Made by a program: the position numbers and the translations under genes. This document shows positions 12,812-25,364 of a DNA stretch of 64,000 nt, piece by piece (position 1 is the stretch's first letter; the number at the start of each line of letters is the position of its first letter). Source of the stretch: Alnus glutinosa (Eukaryota > Streptophyta > Magnoliopsida > Fagales > Betulaceae); assembly GCF_958979055.1 (NCBI RefSeq), contig NC_084897.1, positions 22,131,628-22,195,627 of the forward strand, given 5' to 3'. The notes beneath the pieces were generated by a model. The model did no database searches. It was not told where the DNA came from and saw only the letters and a list, made by a program, of their open reading frames with translations.

Positions 12812-13440
12812 ATTTATTATGATGTAATTATAATTTTGAAATGGCTTCATTTTAAAATATATGTAGGGAATTAGGCCAAATGATCTATTTGGAACAAAAT
12901 AATAAAATTAAAAACACAATAACGATTTGATAATGTTATAAAATACAGAGATTATAAAAATATCGGTTATTTCACCACTGAAAATCAAATTGGCGAATCA
13001 ATCAAAATCAGAAGCCATCACCGTGAATTCAATGAAGATAATTAGGGTTTTTTTTTTTTTTTTTTGTAAGTAAAATAATTAGGCTTTGACAATCTCATAT
13101 AGAGCCCAAAACTTAAAAGGACCAAATCAAATTATGGTCCTATCCTTATCTAATCCCCCAATGAACCAAAGCGTTCGAAAAGTCCAGAATGCCCTTCTGT
13201 TCCTCGACATGCTGCCCTCCCCAGCTTTCCCGGCGCACGTTAGCCTCGACCAGAGCGATACACAGAGCCTTCTGGAGAGAGAAAGAGAGAGGCAATTTCA
13301 CCATCGTTGGAAAAGGATCAAAGATCCGGTGGGCCCGCGCGCACGTTAGCATTGCCTTTTCATTTATTTTTATGTGATATTATTGTTTATCATATAATCA
13401 TATTTATTATTATTATTATTTTCGAAGGCCTTGTCCCTAG
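9010..13440. other. gene-free AT-rich stretch
   Basis: No convincing coding region on either strand; short ORFs here lack homology or codon structure I recognise. It contains poly-A/T tracts (9281-9325, 9561-9580), a short AAT run near 9738-9755 and a TA run at 12778-12808. About 10560-10640 holds CACGTGTC and GTCAAGTCAAAAG words, which resemble promoter motifs but have no adjacent gene. Several small dispersed repeats are likely but not delimited. Confidence 0.5.
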
Positions 13441-13573
13441 CTGAATCTATATATACAGAGCTCTGTATATATATATATATATATATATCATTGCTTTATA
13501 AATATAGCATTGCATCAGAGAGAGAGAGAGAGAGAGCGACATAGAGAAGCTTCGGATTCATTGAATTTGTTTG
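13440..13573 (+). promoter_or_regulatory. core promoter and 5'UTR exon of the exonuclease gene
   Basis: TATA-like sequence (CTATATATACAG at about 13446) and a TA run precede an AG-rich leader (GAGAGAGAGAGAGA at about 13518-13536). The leader reaches a strong donor, TTTG|GTAAGTT, at 13573. A matching acceptor (GTTTCTAG) at 15162 precedes the ATG at 15185. This implies a 1.6-kb intron in the 5'UTR (13574-15162), a common plant arrangement. The transcription start is not proven. Confidence 0.5.
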
Positions 13574-15184
13574 GTAAGTTTTTTTACTTATTTTTATTAG
13601 TACTTATTTATTGTTTGGTTCCTGGGAAAATTTGTGAAAAAGAAAAAATGGAAGTGGAAAAAGAAAATGTAGAAGTTGTTCTTTGCGTACAAAGTACGAG
13701 AAACTCAGCGCTTCTAAAGTTAATATTTTTTTTCTTTGGTACTCCGTTGTTTGGTAGCTAAGAAAATCTTAGTAAAAAAGATTTTTTTAGTTGAGTTTTG
13801 TTTCTAAGGTATAGAGGAACTCCGCAACCAAGCTAAATAATTGCATTGCAAAGACCTGAGGATGATGTCGTTAAAGATTTGTTTGACTTTTTTCTCATTG
13901 AAGTTTTCCCTACATTTTCTCAGGAACCAAACAGGCTAATAGCATGTAATTTGTGGTAAAAGGTTGAGATCTTTTTCTGAGATGCTTGATGAGTGCTTTG
14001 TAGTGACTCTGCTGTACAAGAGATGACTTTTATTCTCATTATTACATGCTTGTGCCGTTCGGGTGCTATTTGCGTAGCTGTTAATAAATAATCACCAACT
14101 GTTTTAGTTTATTGTCAGCTGTAGTTAATTTTTCCTTCTGTATTGCTTTATTTAGTTTAAAACCGTGGCTAGGTTCTAGTCCAATTTGTTGTTGTACTTT
14201 CTAGTCTATAATTGGAAAATAAGTTCCAACCTTGTTTGGTTCCCGAGAAAATGGAGGACAAAAGTAGTGTGAATGTTTGTATATATTTTGGCAATAGTAA
14301 GAAGGGATAATAGTTGCTATATTTTACATGTGTTTGTATGCGTGTGTTTGTTGTATTTAAAGAAAATTTTAGAGTCCTATGGTTTTTGTTGTTGGTTGTT
14401 GTTGTGGTGTGTATTTCTTTCAGTAAGACAAGTAGGTTTCACTCCAACTATTTGGTCTTTATTTGAGATTAAGGGCGTGCCATTTCATTGATCAATTTTA
14501 TCCCAATTCATTGATCAATACCCTTTCACAGTTATAAAGGTTAAATCACATTATTCGAAAACACAACTATGGTTATTGTGGAGCAATCAAGAGACGTCCA
14601 TTGTTGGTTTATTTTTAGTGATTGGGGGAGTTGGAAGATATTGAAGAGTAGAGAATTGAGACAGAATAACGAACCTGGCAGTAGCATTGCTCACCTATAT
14701 AACATATGCATATTCTGCTGTAAGCCATAACTTAGATGATTTGTACAGGACTAAAGTTACCATGAATTTTACTTCTGGAATAAAACTCAAATGACGACTT
14801 TCTAAGCATTAATCCTGTTTAACCAGGTTCTGGAGCTATCTGCATACAGATTCCTGTTTTACTTACCTTAGTTCTGAATGTCTTTCACTTTTTATTGTAT
14901 AAGCAACTTATTTTTTTTCTCTTGGAACGTTCATTTTACTTCTTAATTGATAGTATTGAACCGTGTTCCTAGGCTTTGAAGATTGAGTTTTTAGATAGAC
15001 TGGATTTGTTAACTTTCTGTAGAATGATCTAGAGGGCAGTAGTTGTTGGTTGGAGTTGCTGTATTAAATTTATGGCAGTGAAGTAATTAAGTAATTAATA
15101 TGGATCCTTCATTTTACGTGTTAGTTTGTTACCCTCAAATTAACTTTTCATTCTGTTTCTAGGGTCACTACTGATTTTTCTGGC

Positions 15185-18100
15185 ATGGGTTTGGAGGAAA
15201 GAGTTGCAGGCCTACCCAACAAAAAAGACAAAACTGACCAAACAGGGACTATATGTGTGCATGCTTTTTCGGATCTATCCTACATTTCTCCAGTGGTATT
15301 CTTATACCTCCTGAAAGAATGTTATATTCATGGTATGCTTTTTCTCCCAATCACTAATCACATTTGGTAGTTTATCTGCCTTGGATTCCTATTTACTCCC
15401 TCTACTTTTATCTTCTTCTTCTTCTTTCTTCCCTTTTTTTTTTTTGTCAAATGTTGGAAGTACATGCATTGAGCTTCTCACCTTAACTGCCCATTTGGAT
15501 GGGCAGTACTGGAGGGCATAAAATGGGAAGGGGATGGTGGCCATCATTACCTTGTTTGGGAGACATTTTTAAAGGAAAAGAAAGGAATGGAATGGAGCCC
15601 ATTCCCTCCTAAGCCTTCCATATGAAGGTGGGCTGGAATGCTTGGTTACCTTTATTAAATGATGTGGAATCACCTTTTTTTTTTGTTTACATCCCTTTAT
15701 AAATTCCCAAACACACTGGAAGGAGAACACCCAACCCATTCTTTTATTCTGTTCCATTCCATCTTAATTCATTCTTTCCTTTCCATTCCTTCCCTTTATG
15801 AACTCCAAACACACTGTGAGCATTGGTTCTTAAGCTATTGTAGTGTGTGCTGCAAGATGGCCAGTTACTCATTGTCTGATCATTGCAAATTTCATCCTAC
15901 ATGGATGCTAATTGTGTCATAAAGTTGTTAATGGAATGGTTTTAATATTTTCCCCAGATATTTATTATGCAAGCTATATTTACAGAAGTGAGGGGTAGTC
16001 AGATGCTTAGTCTTGTTATTGGACTTAATTTTCGTTATATGCTATACCAGCCTCACTTGAGGCTGAATTTTAACAAGTCACTGCAGTATTCTCCAGATAT
16101 TGCTGGTTCTCCCGTTATTTCTAGGAAAAATTAACTCTACATTGCATATTAATCTTGACATTCATTTTGAGACCTTGCTAGGCTGGCTTTCTATTGATTC
16201 TTCTTTGATAACTTTTTTCTAGTTTGCTTTGTGAGTATTTATTTTTCATGCTTCCTGTTGCATTTTTGTTTGTCATTGAATGCATTTTGTAGGAACATGT
16301 AAGGCAACTAAGAAGTTCCAAGCTCTTCAACAACAAGTTTATCAAGTACTACATAATGATCCCCAACCTGGGCCAGCTACATTTGTTATTCAATGTCTCT
16401 ATGTCTTGCCTATATTTGGATTATATTGTGAAGGGTTCAGTCATCTAATAGTATCTTCTCTACGACGTTACCTAAAATTAGCAACCAACCCAGTAGACTC
16501 CCTGGAAGCAAAAGCCCTAGCTGCTCGGTTATTTCTTGATATTGTTGGGGGATTTGCCAACTATGATGAGAGAATTGTTGTCAAGATACTTGAAGTTTTT
16601 GATGTCAAATTGACTGACATTGAGAAAGTCATGTGCCAAGTAAAGGAAAACAATGATTGTTGTCGTGATGTAGCAAAAACATTTGTTGAGAAATACATTT
16701 TTGAATTGATAGAATCCCAGTCGTACATGACAGCGGTCTCTCTATTAGAGCAGTTTTCCATACGCCAGTCTGGACAGTCTTTTCTCGTTAGTATGATACA
16801 GAACAAAGATTTCAAAGCAGCAGAAAAGTGGGCAATATTTATGGGGAAGCAAATGTTGTGTGTACTTGTTCAGGAGTACATTGACAGGAATATGCTAAAG
16901 CATGCGTATGATATTATAAAGAAAAACAATCTGCGCGAGGAATTTCCTGATGTATATCATAAGTGTAAAGAAGGGTATATTTCAACTTTCTCTTGGTCAA
17001 ATTCTGTTTGTAGGTTTTTGGTGCCTTTAGTCCCACCCTTTCCCTAGAATATGAACATTAAGAATATTCCATCAACATTGCAGCTCACTAAAGAAGCTAG
17101 CAGAAAAAGGATGTTGGGAAGTTGCTGAGGCAAAGACAAACAGTGATAGACAACTTCTTGAATATTTGGTTAGTAACTTTTGACACGAGTAATTATCACA
17201 GTTATAAACCTATATTACATCTAGCTGAGAACTGTGTCAAAACTTTACCTGGATCACAGGTGATGAGATCTATAAAAGTTGTAGAATTATTTGTTTGGAG
17301 CAATAGTTATGTTTTTTCGTTTTTGAAATGTTCCATTTTTTGTGTTATTTTCTTAGTATTTAGGGAAAACTTCGCTTAACCCCCACGAAGTTCCATCACT
17401 TTGGCAATCTCTCTCCCAAAGTTCAAAAACTCTCAATTTAGTATATCGAACTTTCAATTTTTCGCAATCTCAAGGTTTGTGGTTAAATCAGACAGTCAAA
17501 TGGTATACCCCTTTAAATTTTATAAAATTACAGAATTACCCTTAAATTATTATTATTACTATTATTTTTTAAAAAAATTGGGGGTATTTTTGAATTTTTT
17601 ACTCCTCCGTCAGGATTTAATGGAAAATCTTAATGGAGGGGTGAGAGTTTTTAAACTTTGGGGGGGGGGGGGGGGGGGGGGGGGGTGGGAGATTGCAAAA
17701 TTGATAAAAGTTTAGGGGGTTTAAGTGAATTTTCCCCTAGTATTTATGTATAAATACTAATTCTACTATATTTTAAAGGTTTATTTAGCAATGGAAGCTG
17801 GTTACTCGGAGAAGGTTGATGAACTGTGTGATCGATACTCCCTTAAAGGTTTTCTGGATGCCAAAGGTATGCTATGTATATTCTATTTTCCCTAGTCATT
17901 GCTGTCTTATACTTGGGCTGGCTGCAATTTCATTTGTGCCATCAACATTGGATGGAGATTAGCCTCTCTTAGATCCGCCACAATTATTTCTTCACACTTT
18001 GCCTCAGCCAATGATGCAGCTTTTGGGCTTCTTCTTCTTGTTTCTCACTGTTACAACTTTATATCTTCTTCCTAGCATTGCATTAACTGGTTTTTATTGC

Positions 18101-21100
18101 ACCTGAATGCACCAAACATAAGCTTTTCTCCTCGTCTGTTGTTATATTGCCTCTAACTTTTCATGCTCGCATACACAAACGCTTAACACTTGCACAAATT
18201 CAAGCTAGGATACTTCTTTTCCCCATTTGGCTTTCTTTTGAGAAAAATCCTTGTGTTTTTGCATCTCCTTATTACTTTGAACCATAGATCCTTGAATAAT
18301 CAAACCTGCTCTCTCCTACCCTCACATTCAAGAAAAAGACAAACACAAGCTGGCTCAAAGCTCTAGTTGAGCTTTTGATTATGTCTTTAACCTTACATAT
18401 TTATCCTTAATTATATGCCTCTAACCTTACATATTTATAAATCCTTACATCTTTTTGTTATCATCGAATTATGTCTTTAACCTTTCATTGTTGACTCACT
18501 TAAAAAAGTCTTCCTTATCATTCTTTCCGGAGATGCCTAATATACTCTGTTCTAGCAAAAGCTCTTATCCATCTTAACATATTTATCTTGAATTCTCCAC
18601 TTAATTTACTAGATGTTCAATCATTTGACTTCTGAAATATAAGTTGCAAATATGAACAATGCATGTTGATTTGCTTGGTTGCTGACTTTAGACAAACAGA
18701 CCCTCATATTTACTGTTTGACGTTTTATAGTGCCTGAGGCAAGTCTTCTACAGAGTCGCTATCTGCATCTTAATGAATTGGTTGTAGAAGACATCATTTG
18801 GGTTGATGAAGTCGACGGTTTGCAAAATGCAACATGCCATATTGAGGGATGTAAAGTTGTGGGTGTCGATTGTGAATGGAAGCCCAATTATGAAAAAGGC
18901 AGCAAACCAAACAAGGTAATCAGATTGATAGATATATGTTGTCATTTTACTATACTATAATTCTATTAGATAAAAGAAAAAGGGGCATGTTTGAAAAATC
19001 ATTGAGTTGCTTTATTGCAAGTGTTCACAGATCCCAATGCATTTTGCATTCCAATTACCTGTAGTATTAGATGCATTTACATTTCGTCATATTTGTTTTG
19101 GACCTCAAATGTTAGTAGTTCCTTCTTTTTTTTCCTTAAACTATAGCAAATGATTTTAGCTCTTCTGTATCTTAGAAATGTTTATTGGTGTATTTACTTA
19201 AGTTAGGGACTTACGGTGGAGGACCGCTTTTTCTTTAGTTTGAGTCTTGCATTGAATTTTTGTTACTTCTCCAATACACTCTGATATTGAGCAGAAACCC
19301 AGTTTAATTATGTTATCTCTTCCAAGTGAATGACAGTTAGTTTTGGAATCAAATGTAACAGAAAGTGGAAGCCAGAAACTCAACGATAATTGTTTCTACT
19401 ATTGCGTAGCAGTGGAGTTGGAAATCTGTTAGTATTGATGTCGTAGCTCCTGGGACAAATTGGGTTTGATGTGATAATTGAAACTGTATTAGTGTTGGCT
19501 AGCTTATTGTTTAAGGTTCATGGTTAGAAAAATATTAAAAAATGATGAATAAAAAAGAGTAATTTTGATGTGAAGGACAAGGGGTCTCTTTACCCTAATT
19601 CTTTGTGGAGCAATATTTTTGAATGACAAACATGACCTTGCTTGGTGGGAGATACATATTAGAATGGTACATCTATTGGTATCATCCGCAATCTGACAGA
19701 TAGTTATAATGTTTGTCACTAGCAAACTATTGTTCTTGGGAATTATGATATTTAGATAATCCCTTCTCTGTTAATTCTGCATTTTTTTGGTTCCTTTTGT
19801 TAATAAAAATGACGTTGTTCCATGTTTCAGGTTTCTATCATGCAGATTGCTTCTGAAAAGATGGTTTTCATCTTTGATCTGATAAAGTTATTTGAAGATG
19901 TGCCTGACGTTTTAGACAACTGTCTGACTCGCATGTTGCAGTCCCCTAGAATTCTAAAACTTGGTATGAGAAACCTAAATGCATAAGTTCGGGTAGAATG
20001 ACTTTTGAAGCTTTGTAAAAATGTCTATCTTCCAAAGGAGTCTATCTATGACTTCTTAAACCTTATAATTAAAGAATGACCTTTATGCAGGGAGAAGGAA
20101 GTCCTTAACTACGTGATTGGACAAATTCTCCCCCATCTGTTGTGGGTCAAGGACTCCTCATTACCCTTCTTCGAACTCCGATTTGCATTGTTCACAGAAA
20201 ACCGCATATGGTTTAGTAAATGGTGCTCTTTCTGCAGGGACAGAAGGAAATCCTTGTATTACTTGCGATGTTCTACATTTTTTTATATTGACCTTGTATT
20301 ACCTGTTAGGTGATAGGTGTTTCTGTCAGATGTGGGTCTAGACCGCTTTAGGTTTTTTATATTTATGGTGTGGTTGGAAATTTCATCCCTACTAGCATAT
20401 CTTGGGCTTGTTTTGTCAACATTTACATGAACATGGCTACTTTGTGATCTGTGTACCTTGTAGGCTATAACTTTCAGTGTGATATAAAGCAACTGGCTCA
20501 TTCATACGGAGAGTTGGAGTGTTTCAAGCAGTATGAAATGTTACTGGACGTTCAGAATGTGTTTAAAGAACCTCGAGGTGGTCTGTCTGGGCTTGCAAAG
20601 GTAAGTTAAGGATGAATTGTTTTATCTCCTGCAATTTCTTGTAGACTCTATGTTATCTATACTACTGTTCTCTTATGTCTCTCTCTCTCTCTCATGATTT
20701 GCTATTGGCATTACTTTCAAATAAGTACGCAATCATTAGACTTAAATCACTTGGTGAATATTACCATCTTAGAAAATATTGGGAGCTGGTTTGAACAAGA
20801 CAAGACGGAATAGCAACTGGGAGCAACGACCTTTGACCCAGAATCAGGTAAATGCATTCTGTTTTCTTCATTACACCGTAACTTCCTACAACTTCATCAG
20901 GAAAATTGTTCTTTTTTTGTGATAAGTAATCGAATTATCATTGAGTGTGAAAAGCGCTACTCAAGTATACAGAAGAAAACACTTAGGTAGGAGAGAAAAG
21001 AACAAGAAAATTGTGAAAACTAAGCTCTGAAGTTAAGAAAAATTTATACAAAAGCCTACTCCAACTAGAGGAAGCTAAGAGCTCTCATTTCTTATCAACT

Positions 21101-21832
21101 TTCAATCATCATGTATATTCATGTTTGCGGTCAAATGTCTGATCTTGTGTGATAAGTGTATTACATTTAATAGATATTTCTATGAGGAACTATATATATA
21201 GTATGAACACCATTTAATTAAGTAAAGAGCTCTTGTACATCATATACATCTCTGATGAAGTGGACTGGTCCAAGAACAAATTGAAGCTGCCTTCTTAAGT
21301 TTGTAGATTAGAATATAGCAAAGAAAAGGTTTTGCACATATTCCATGCGAGAATATTTTGTTAGAATTCTTTGAACCTGAGGTTCTTGGTTCTTTTTTGA
21401 GATATGGCCATATGGGAGTTGGGAAAATTGGGTCTAGTGTGTCTATGAAAGAACTTAAACTAAAGCAATACATTGCGTGCAGCTAGAATATGCTGCTCTG
21501 GATGCTGCTGTACTTGTTCACATATTCCACCACATTCGCGGTCATGCTCAACCTGCTACTGCCCCCGAGGGGCATGACAAAATTGAGTGGAAATCCTACA
21601 TTGTAAGTACAGCTTGTCTCTTGTTTTATCAAAGCTTAATATTTGCAGAGGATTTGTGTGTACACTGTTCAGAAATAGTTGCAGGAATGGGTTTTCTTTT
21701 GTTTGAACTTTTGTATATGTTGGATAATGACAGGTCAACCATATGGACAAAATCACGAAGTCCAAAAAGGAAGCCAAAAATAAAAAGAAGCTGAAAGCAG
21801 CTCAGGCCAAGAAGCATTGTCAATCAATTTAG
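15185..21832 (+). CDS. mut-7/WRN-like DEDDy 3'-5' exonuclease
   Basis: Ten coding exons: 15185-15332, 16293-16974, 17084-17168, 17779-17866, 18731-18915, 19831-19963, 20464-20600, 20773-20847, 21483-21602 and 21734-21832. All junctions are GT-AG with consistent phase, giving about 583 residues. The N-terminal half (exon 2) is a helical region as in mut-7-type proteins. The C-terminal half is a 3'-5' exonuclease domain with all DEDDy motifs: Exo I VGVDCEW (D381, E383), Exo II YNFQCDIKQL (N443, D447) and Exo III YAALDAA (Y514, D518). The tail is lysine-rich. The likely role is processive 3'-5' degradation of RNA or DNA; in Caenorhabditis mut-7 acts in small-RNA silencing, but the substrate of the plant homologue is not deduced here. 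It resembles Arabidopsis At5g24340 as I recall it, with a longer N-terminus. The start is the first ATG after the 5'UTR acceptor. No lesion was seen. Confidence 0.93.
15548..15815. mobile_element. MITE-like inverted repeat in intron 1
   Basis: The left end (ACCTTGTTTGGGAGACATTT, GGAAAAGAAAGGAATGGAAT) and the right end (reverse complement AGTGTGTTTGGAGTTCATAA, GGGAAGGAATGGAAAGG) form imperfect inverted arms around the intron between coding exons 1 and 2. There is no coding content. The terminal TTTG motif suits hAT-type MITEs, but no target duplication was resolved. Confidence 0.45.
17362..17737. mobile_element. hAT-like MITE with 8-bp target duplication in intron 3
   Basis: A 376-bp fold-back element starts AGGGAAAACTTCGCTTAACC and ends GTGAATTTTCCCC. 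The arms pair over roughly 70 bp (CAATCTCTCTCCCAAAGTTC on the left, and the reverse complement CAATCTCCCACCC...CCCAAAG on the right). It is flanked by identical TAGTATTT at 17354-17361 and 17738-17745, an 8-bp duplication typical of hAT elements. It lies between coding exons 3 and 4 of the exonuclease gene and carries the 26-G run. Confidence 0.85.
17660..17685 (+). repeat. G26 homopolymer
   Basis: Twenty-six consecutive G residues lie in the right arm of the intronic MITE. The corresponding left arm has only a short C run, so it probably arose by slippage within the element. Its true length may be misread, and it can form G-quadruplex structures. Confidence 0.95.
20915..21010 (-). mobile_element. 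possible LINE 3'-end remnant in intron 8
   Basis: TGTGATAAGTAATCGAATTA...AAAGCGCTACTCAAGTATAC resembles the antisense of the A-rich LINE 3' tail seen at 2063-2140 (tail then TGTAC/GTATAC words). It is short and non-coding, and the assignment rests on this resemblance only. Confidence 0.25.
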
Positions 21833-21950
21833 TGCCGCGTTACATTATCTTCATCCCCAATGAAGGCCGTAGTCATCTGTAAATATTCTTATGTAGTTGA
21901 AGAAGATGCTGCCAGTTAAAGCTGTTGATGTATATATTCTTTCATGTTTA

Positions 21951-22164
21951 GTGGTAATTATCTTTTCTCATGAACTACTAGCTATTGTCGATATGTTCTC
22001 ATAAATTGACACCCTTACTAAAAGATAGCATCGAACTACCATTTACAAACTAAAAAAAAAAAAAAAAATTTCCATTCCGTTTATATTCAATTTTTAGATG
22101 TTAAATTTTGTTTAAAGACAAAAATACCTTTAAACAATAATTTAATAAAAAATATCAAAGTTAA

Positions 22165-22195
<31 letters not shown>

Positions 22196-23180
22196 TTTTA
22201 AAAAAAAAAGAAAAAGAAAGAAAGACCGGCAGTCACTCCCTTTTGGGGGAGGGGGGTGTGGCTCGCCGCTACCTTGGAACCTGGGGGTGGCTTGAAGGCC
22301 ACCCCTGGGTTGCATCCAGAGGCCACCCCAGAGCAAGCTTGGGAGGTGGCTTGTCTGAACCTAGGGTGGCTGCACGACCACCTCTAGGTTCTTCTAGGGT
22401 GGCTCGTGAGCCACCATAGGTCGGGGTGGCCTTCAAGGGCCACCACAGAGCATGCTTGGGGTGGCCGCGCGGCCTGCCGACCACCCCTTAGGCCACTGCT
22501 TCGACCTCCTTCTAATCTATGGTGGTCGCGTGACCACGTCCAGTTTTCTTTTTTGGGGGGGGGGGGGGGGGGCATGACTTACCGTAGGTTGGAGGTGGCC
22601 CCTAGATGTGGCTCGCGACCACCTCTAAACTTGAGGGTGGCTACGCGGCTACCCCTATGTTTCATTTGGAGTAGCTCGCGAACCACCCCAGAGCAACGAG
22701 AGCTTCTACACATTCTTCCCTCATCCCCCCTTATCACCCTTTTATAATTGACATCAGAGACAACTTTTTAATAAAAATCAATTTTTTTAAGGAAAATGGG
22801 GTGACAAAGGGGGATAAGAGTCTTCTCTTTAGCATTTTCCCAGAGCAACGCGGCCATCCCCGGGCCACCCCAGAGCAAGCTTGGGATGGCCGCGTTGCCA
22901 CCTTGTTCGAGACACCCCTATAGGTGTATACGGGGTGGGGCTCGTAGGCCATTAATTTCTTTCGGGTTTTTTTTAAATTTTTTTAATTTTGAGGGTATTA
23001 TATATAAATTTTGATTTTAAGTTAGGGTATTTGAGTCTTTTAACGAAATTGATTGACAAAATTTGTGTCTTAGTATGTATATGGTAGTTCAATATTCTAT
23101 TCTAATGAGGTGAGGGTGTCAGTTCATAAGGGTATATTGACAATTGTTAATAGTTCATGCGAAAAAATATAATTACCCCT
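21951..23180. mobile_element. 1.2-kb hAT-like TIR element with palindromic GC-rich core
   Basis: The left end GTGGTAATTATCTTTTCTCA, then TGAACTACTAGCTATTGTC, ATTGACACCCTTAC and CGAACTACCATTTAC, is mirrored at the right. The reverse complement from 23180 reads AGGGGTAATTATATTTTTTC, then GCATGAACTATTAACAATTG, ACTGACACCCTCAC and TGAACTACCATATAC. The arms are about 160 bp and diverged. Flanking 8-mers CATGTTTA (21943-21950) and CACATTTA (23181-23188) match at six of eight positions, as expected for an old hAT-type target duplication. The core (22216-22950) is a GC-rich series of GGGTGGC/GCCACCC words. Short ORFs across the core are by-products of its composition. It begins about 120 bp downstream of the exonuclease stop codon, so it may overlap the 3'UTR. 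Confidence 0.7.
22216..22950. repeat. palindromic GGGTGGC/GCCACCC repeat core
   Basis: Many copies of GGTGGC and GCCACC alternate in both orientations, often as short palindromes (for example GGTGGCTTGAAGGCCACC near 22287, and GGTGGTCGCGTGACCACG near 22521). CCCAGAGCAAGCTTGGG-type words recur near 22328, 22448 and 22871. Local GC content is far above the surroundings, and it includes a G run of 18-20 at about 22555-22572. Related but weaker tracts lie at 4100-4187 and 60180-60800. Confidence 0.8.
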
Positions 23181-23559
23181 CACATTTATAATGAGTTAAT
23201 AGTGCTTTGTGAAAAAAAAGAGAGTTATGCTTCCCTCTCTATGATCTGCTATACAACTTTGGCCTTGCTTCTCTTTAGGAAACAAACATGGTCTGCTGTA
23301 CAAAAATAAATCAATAAAGCAGAGCCAAAGAATTCCGTCTCACGTGGGGACTACTTTCCATAGAAACAAACAGGACCAGGAAGAAGTTTTTATATTAATC
23401 TATTTGATTAGATTTATAGAAGAGAATTTCACCGCGCTCTACTGGCTTCCTCTTCTCCCTACTTTAAGGAACACTTTTTGTGAATTTATCTGTTAATATT
23501 TTTGTGACGTTGTCTGTTTGTTAAATACTTAAAACACAAACAGAAATGAGGAAGAAAGT
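23181..23559. other. short gene-free interval
   Basis: Unannotated sequence between the hAT-like element and the MULE target duplication. No coding or structural signal was recognised. Confidence 0.5.
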
Positions 23560-23568
23560 AATCTATTA
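23560..23568. repeat. MULE target-site duplication, left copy
   Basis: AATCTATTA, identical to 33633-33641, directly abuts the first base of the left TIR. Confidence 0.97.
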
Positions 23569-24233
23569 GAGAAATGATTCTCGTACACAAAGCTTACAAC
23601 AACGATACAACAGTCTTACGTGGAAAGTGGGTTTAAACGTTTTTTTCATTTTTTTAATATCACAGTACAGCCTTCGTCAAAACCGGTTGGGGGGAAATGA
23701 AAAATTCCATTTCCCCCCAAAGCTGAACGCACCCCCCTCTCTCTCTCTCTCTGAAGTCTGTCCGTACAGTCCCCAAATCGGCCTCCGGCGTCCGTCCCCG
23801 ATCCTTCACCGGAGTTTCGCCCCCAGCCCCTCTGTCTCTCCCGCTCGCTCCGGACCGCAGCCCCCAGCCTCTCTGTCTCTCCCGCTCGCTCCGGACCGCC
23901 GCCCCCAGCCCCTCTCTCTCTCTCCCGCTCACTCCGGACCGCCGCCCGCAGCCCTCTCTCTCTCTCTGGCCAGATCTGCCTCCTACGCACCTCTCTCTCT
24001 CTCTCTGGCCGGATCTGCCTGCTCTGTCCATTGGAAACCGCTGCCCGCAGCCTCTCTCTCTCTCTGTGGCCGGATCTGCCTCCTACGCACCTCTCTCTCT
24101 CTCTCTCTCTGGCTGGATATGCCTGCTCCGTCCGTCGGAAACCGCCGCCCGCAGCCCTCTGTCTCTCCCGCTCGCTCCGGTGCCGGTCGTCCCTGTCCCT
24201 TCGGTAACTCTCTTTCTCTCTCTGAAATTATTG
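23569..24233 (+). repeat. MULE left terminal inverted repeat
   Basis: This is the reverse complement of 33023-33632 apart from substitutions and length changes in an internal CT-rich array. The outer ~170 bp (to about 23738) are nearly identical between arms, including AAACCGGTTGGGGGGAAATG. The inner part holds about 41-bp units built on CTCTGTCTCTCCCGCTCGCT, more diverged than on the right. TIRs of MULEs usually supply promoters, here plausibly for the GRF gene. Confidence 0.95.
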
Positions 24234-25364
24234 TTTGAAAATACTGATTCGGTTTGAGGGGGAAAAAAAATTCGGTCTGTTGTTTGTTGTTGGATGCTGT
24301 AACTAGTGTTAGTAATTTTGCTGGTTTTGATTGTTGGATGGTGTTGGTATTTTGCTTGGTTTTGATTCGGTTTTATGGGGGGGAAAAAAGAAGAAGAAAA
24401 AACTAAGATTTGTTTTGGTACAGTAGGTCTTTTGCTACATGTTGCAAGGGATGGGGTTTTACTTTGTGGGTCGTTGAAAATCTGGGTATTTCAGGTGAAT
24501 CTAGGTCTGTACAAGTTATTCTCATTTTGAATGCATAAATCATATCACTTCTTCTCAATGGCCGTTGCGGATGCGAAATATTTTCCTGATAAATTTTGCA
24601 TTGGATGCATAGATTTGCCTTCTATTTTACTACTTTTCAATGTTCATTGTGCTAGGATTTAAACGTCAATTAATATTATGGAGTTCTTGTTCCTTGTATG
24701 TTATGATATGCATTTTAGTCTTTACTGCCCTTGGTTAGAGACTTTTTGTACCTTAGTTTTAAGAACCAATTCTGTAGCCTTGTCAAAACAAAAGTTTTAG
24801 TTTTAGAACCAATTCCTTTTAATGCGTATATAAAATGCTATTAAAGCAAAATTGTATGCCTTCTAACCCAAAAAAAAATAAAAAAAAATCTTGCACACAA
24901 TCATTGTTTCCCACATACTGGCCATATATGAGTATAGTGTTTCATGTCTAGGCAATAAATTTGTGAAAATCAGTTTTTAAAAATACATTTGTCTTATCCA
25001 GTTCTTCAAGGATCCTGGAATTTTCAAATTCTTATTACTACTACAAATGCTAAATAATATAATGTGATGGTAACTAGGATTAGTCTCTGATTTGCATGAG
25101 AAGTTTTTCTTTTTCATAATTTTTCTAGCAACTTTTTCTCACCTTTGCAGTTGACATCCAAATATCCTTGTAAGTTGAATCAACAACAGGGTCAATTATT
25201 TGATCGATCTGAGGTTGACCTGGTGAGCCTGGTGAGTCTGGTCAATTCTTCTTGTCTTATTTCTTTTGATTGGAGGTTGACCTGGTGAGTTTGGGCTCCT
25301 GCTGATTAGGTGAATGATATTATTATTATTATTATTATTATTATTTTTGCGTAGGCCCGAAAAA

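Noticed and set aside
22142..22952. Several proline/arginine-rich ORFs on both strands
   Set aside because: Result of the palindromic GGTGGC core lacking stop codons, not protein-like.
23627..24257. Serine/proline/leucine-rich ORFs up to 203 codons on both strands
   Set aside because: They run through the CT-rich 41-bp array of the MULE left TIR, are open in several frames at once and mirror those in the right TIR.
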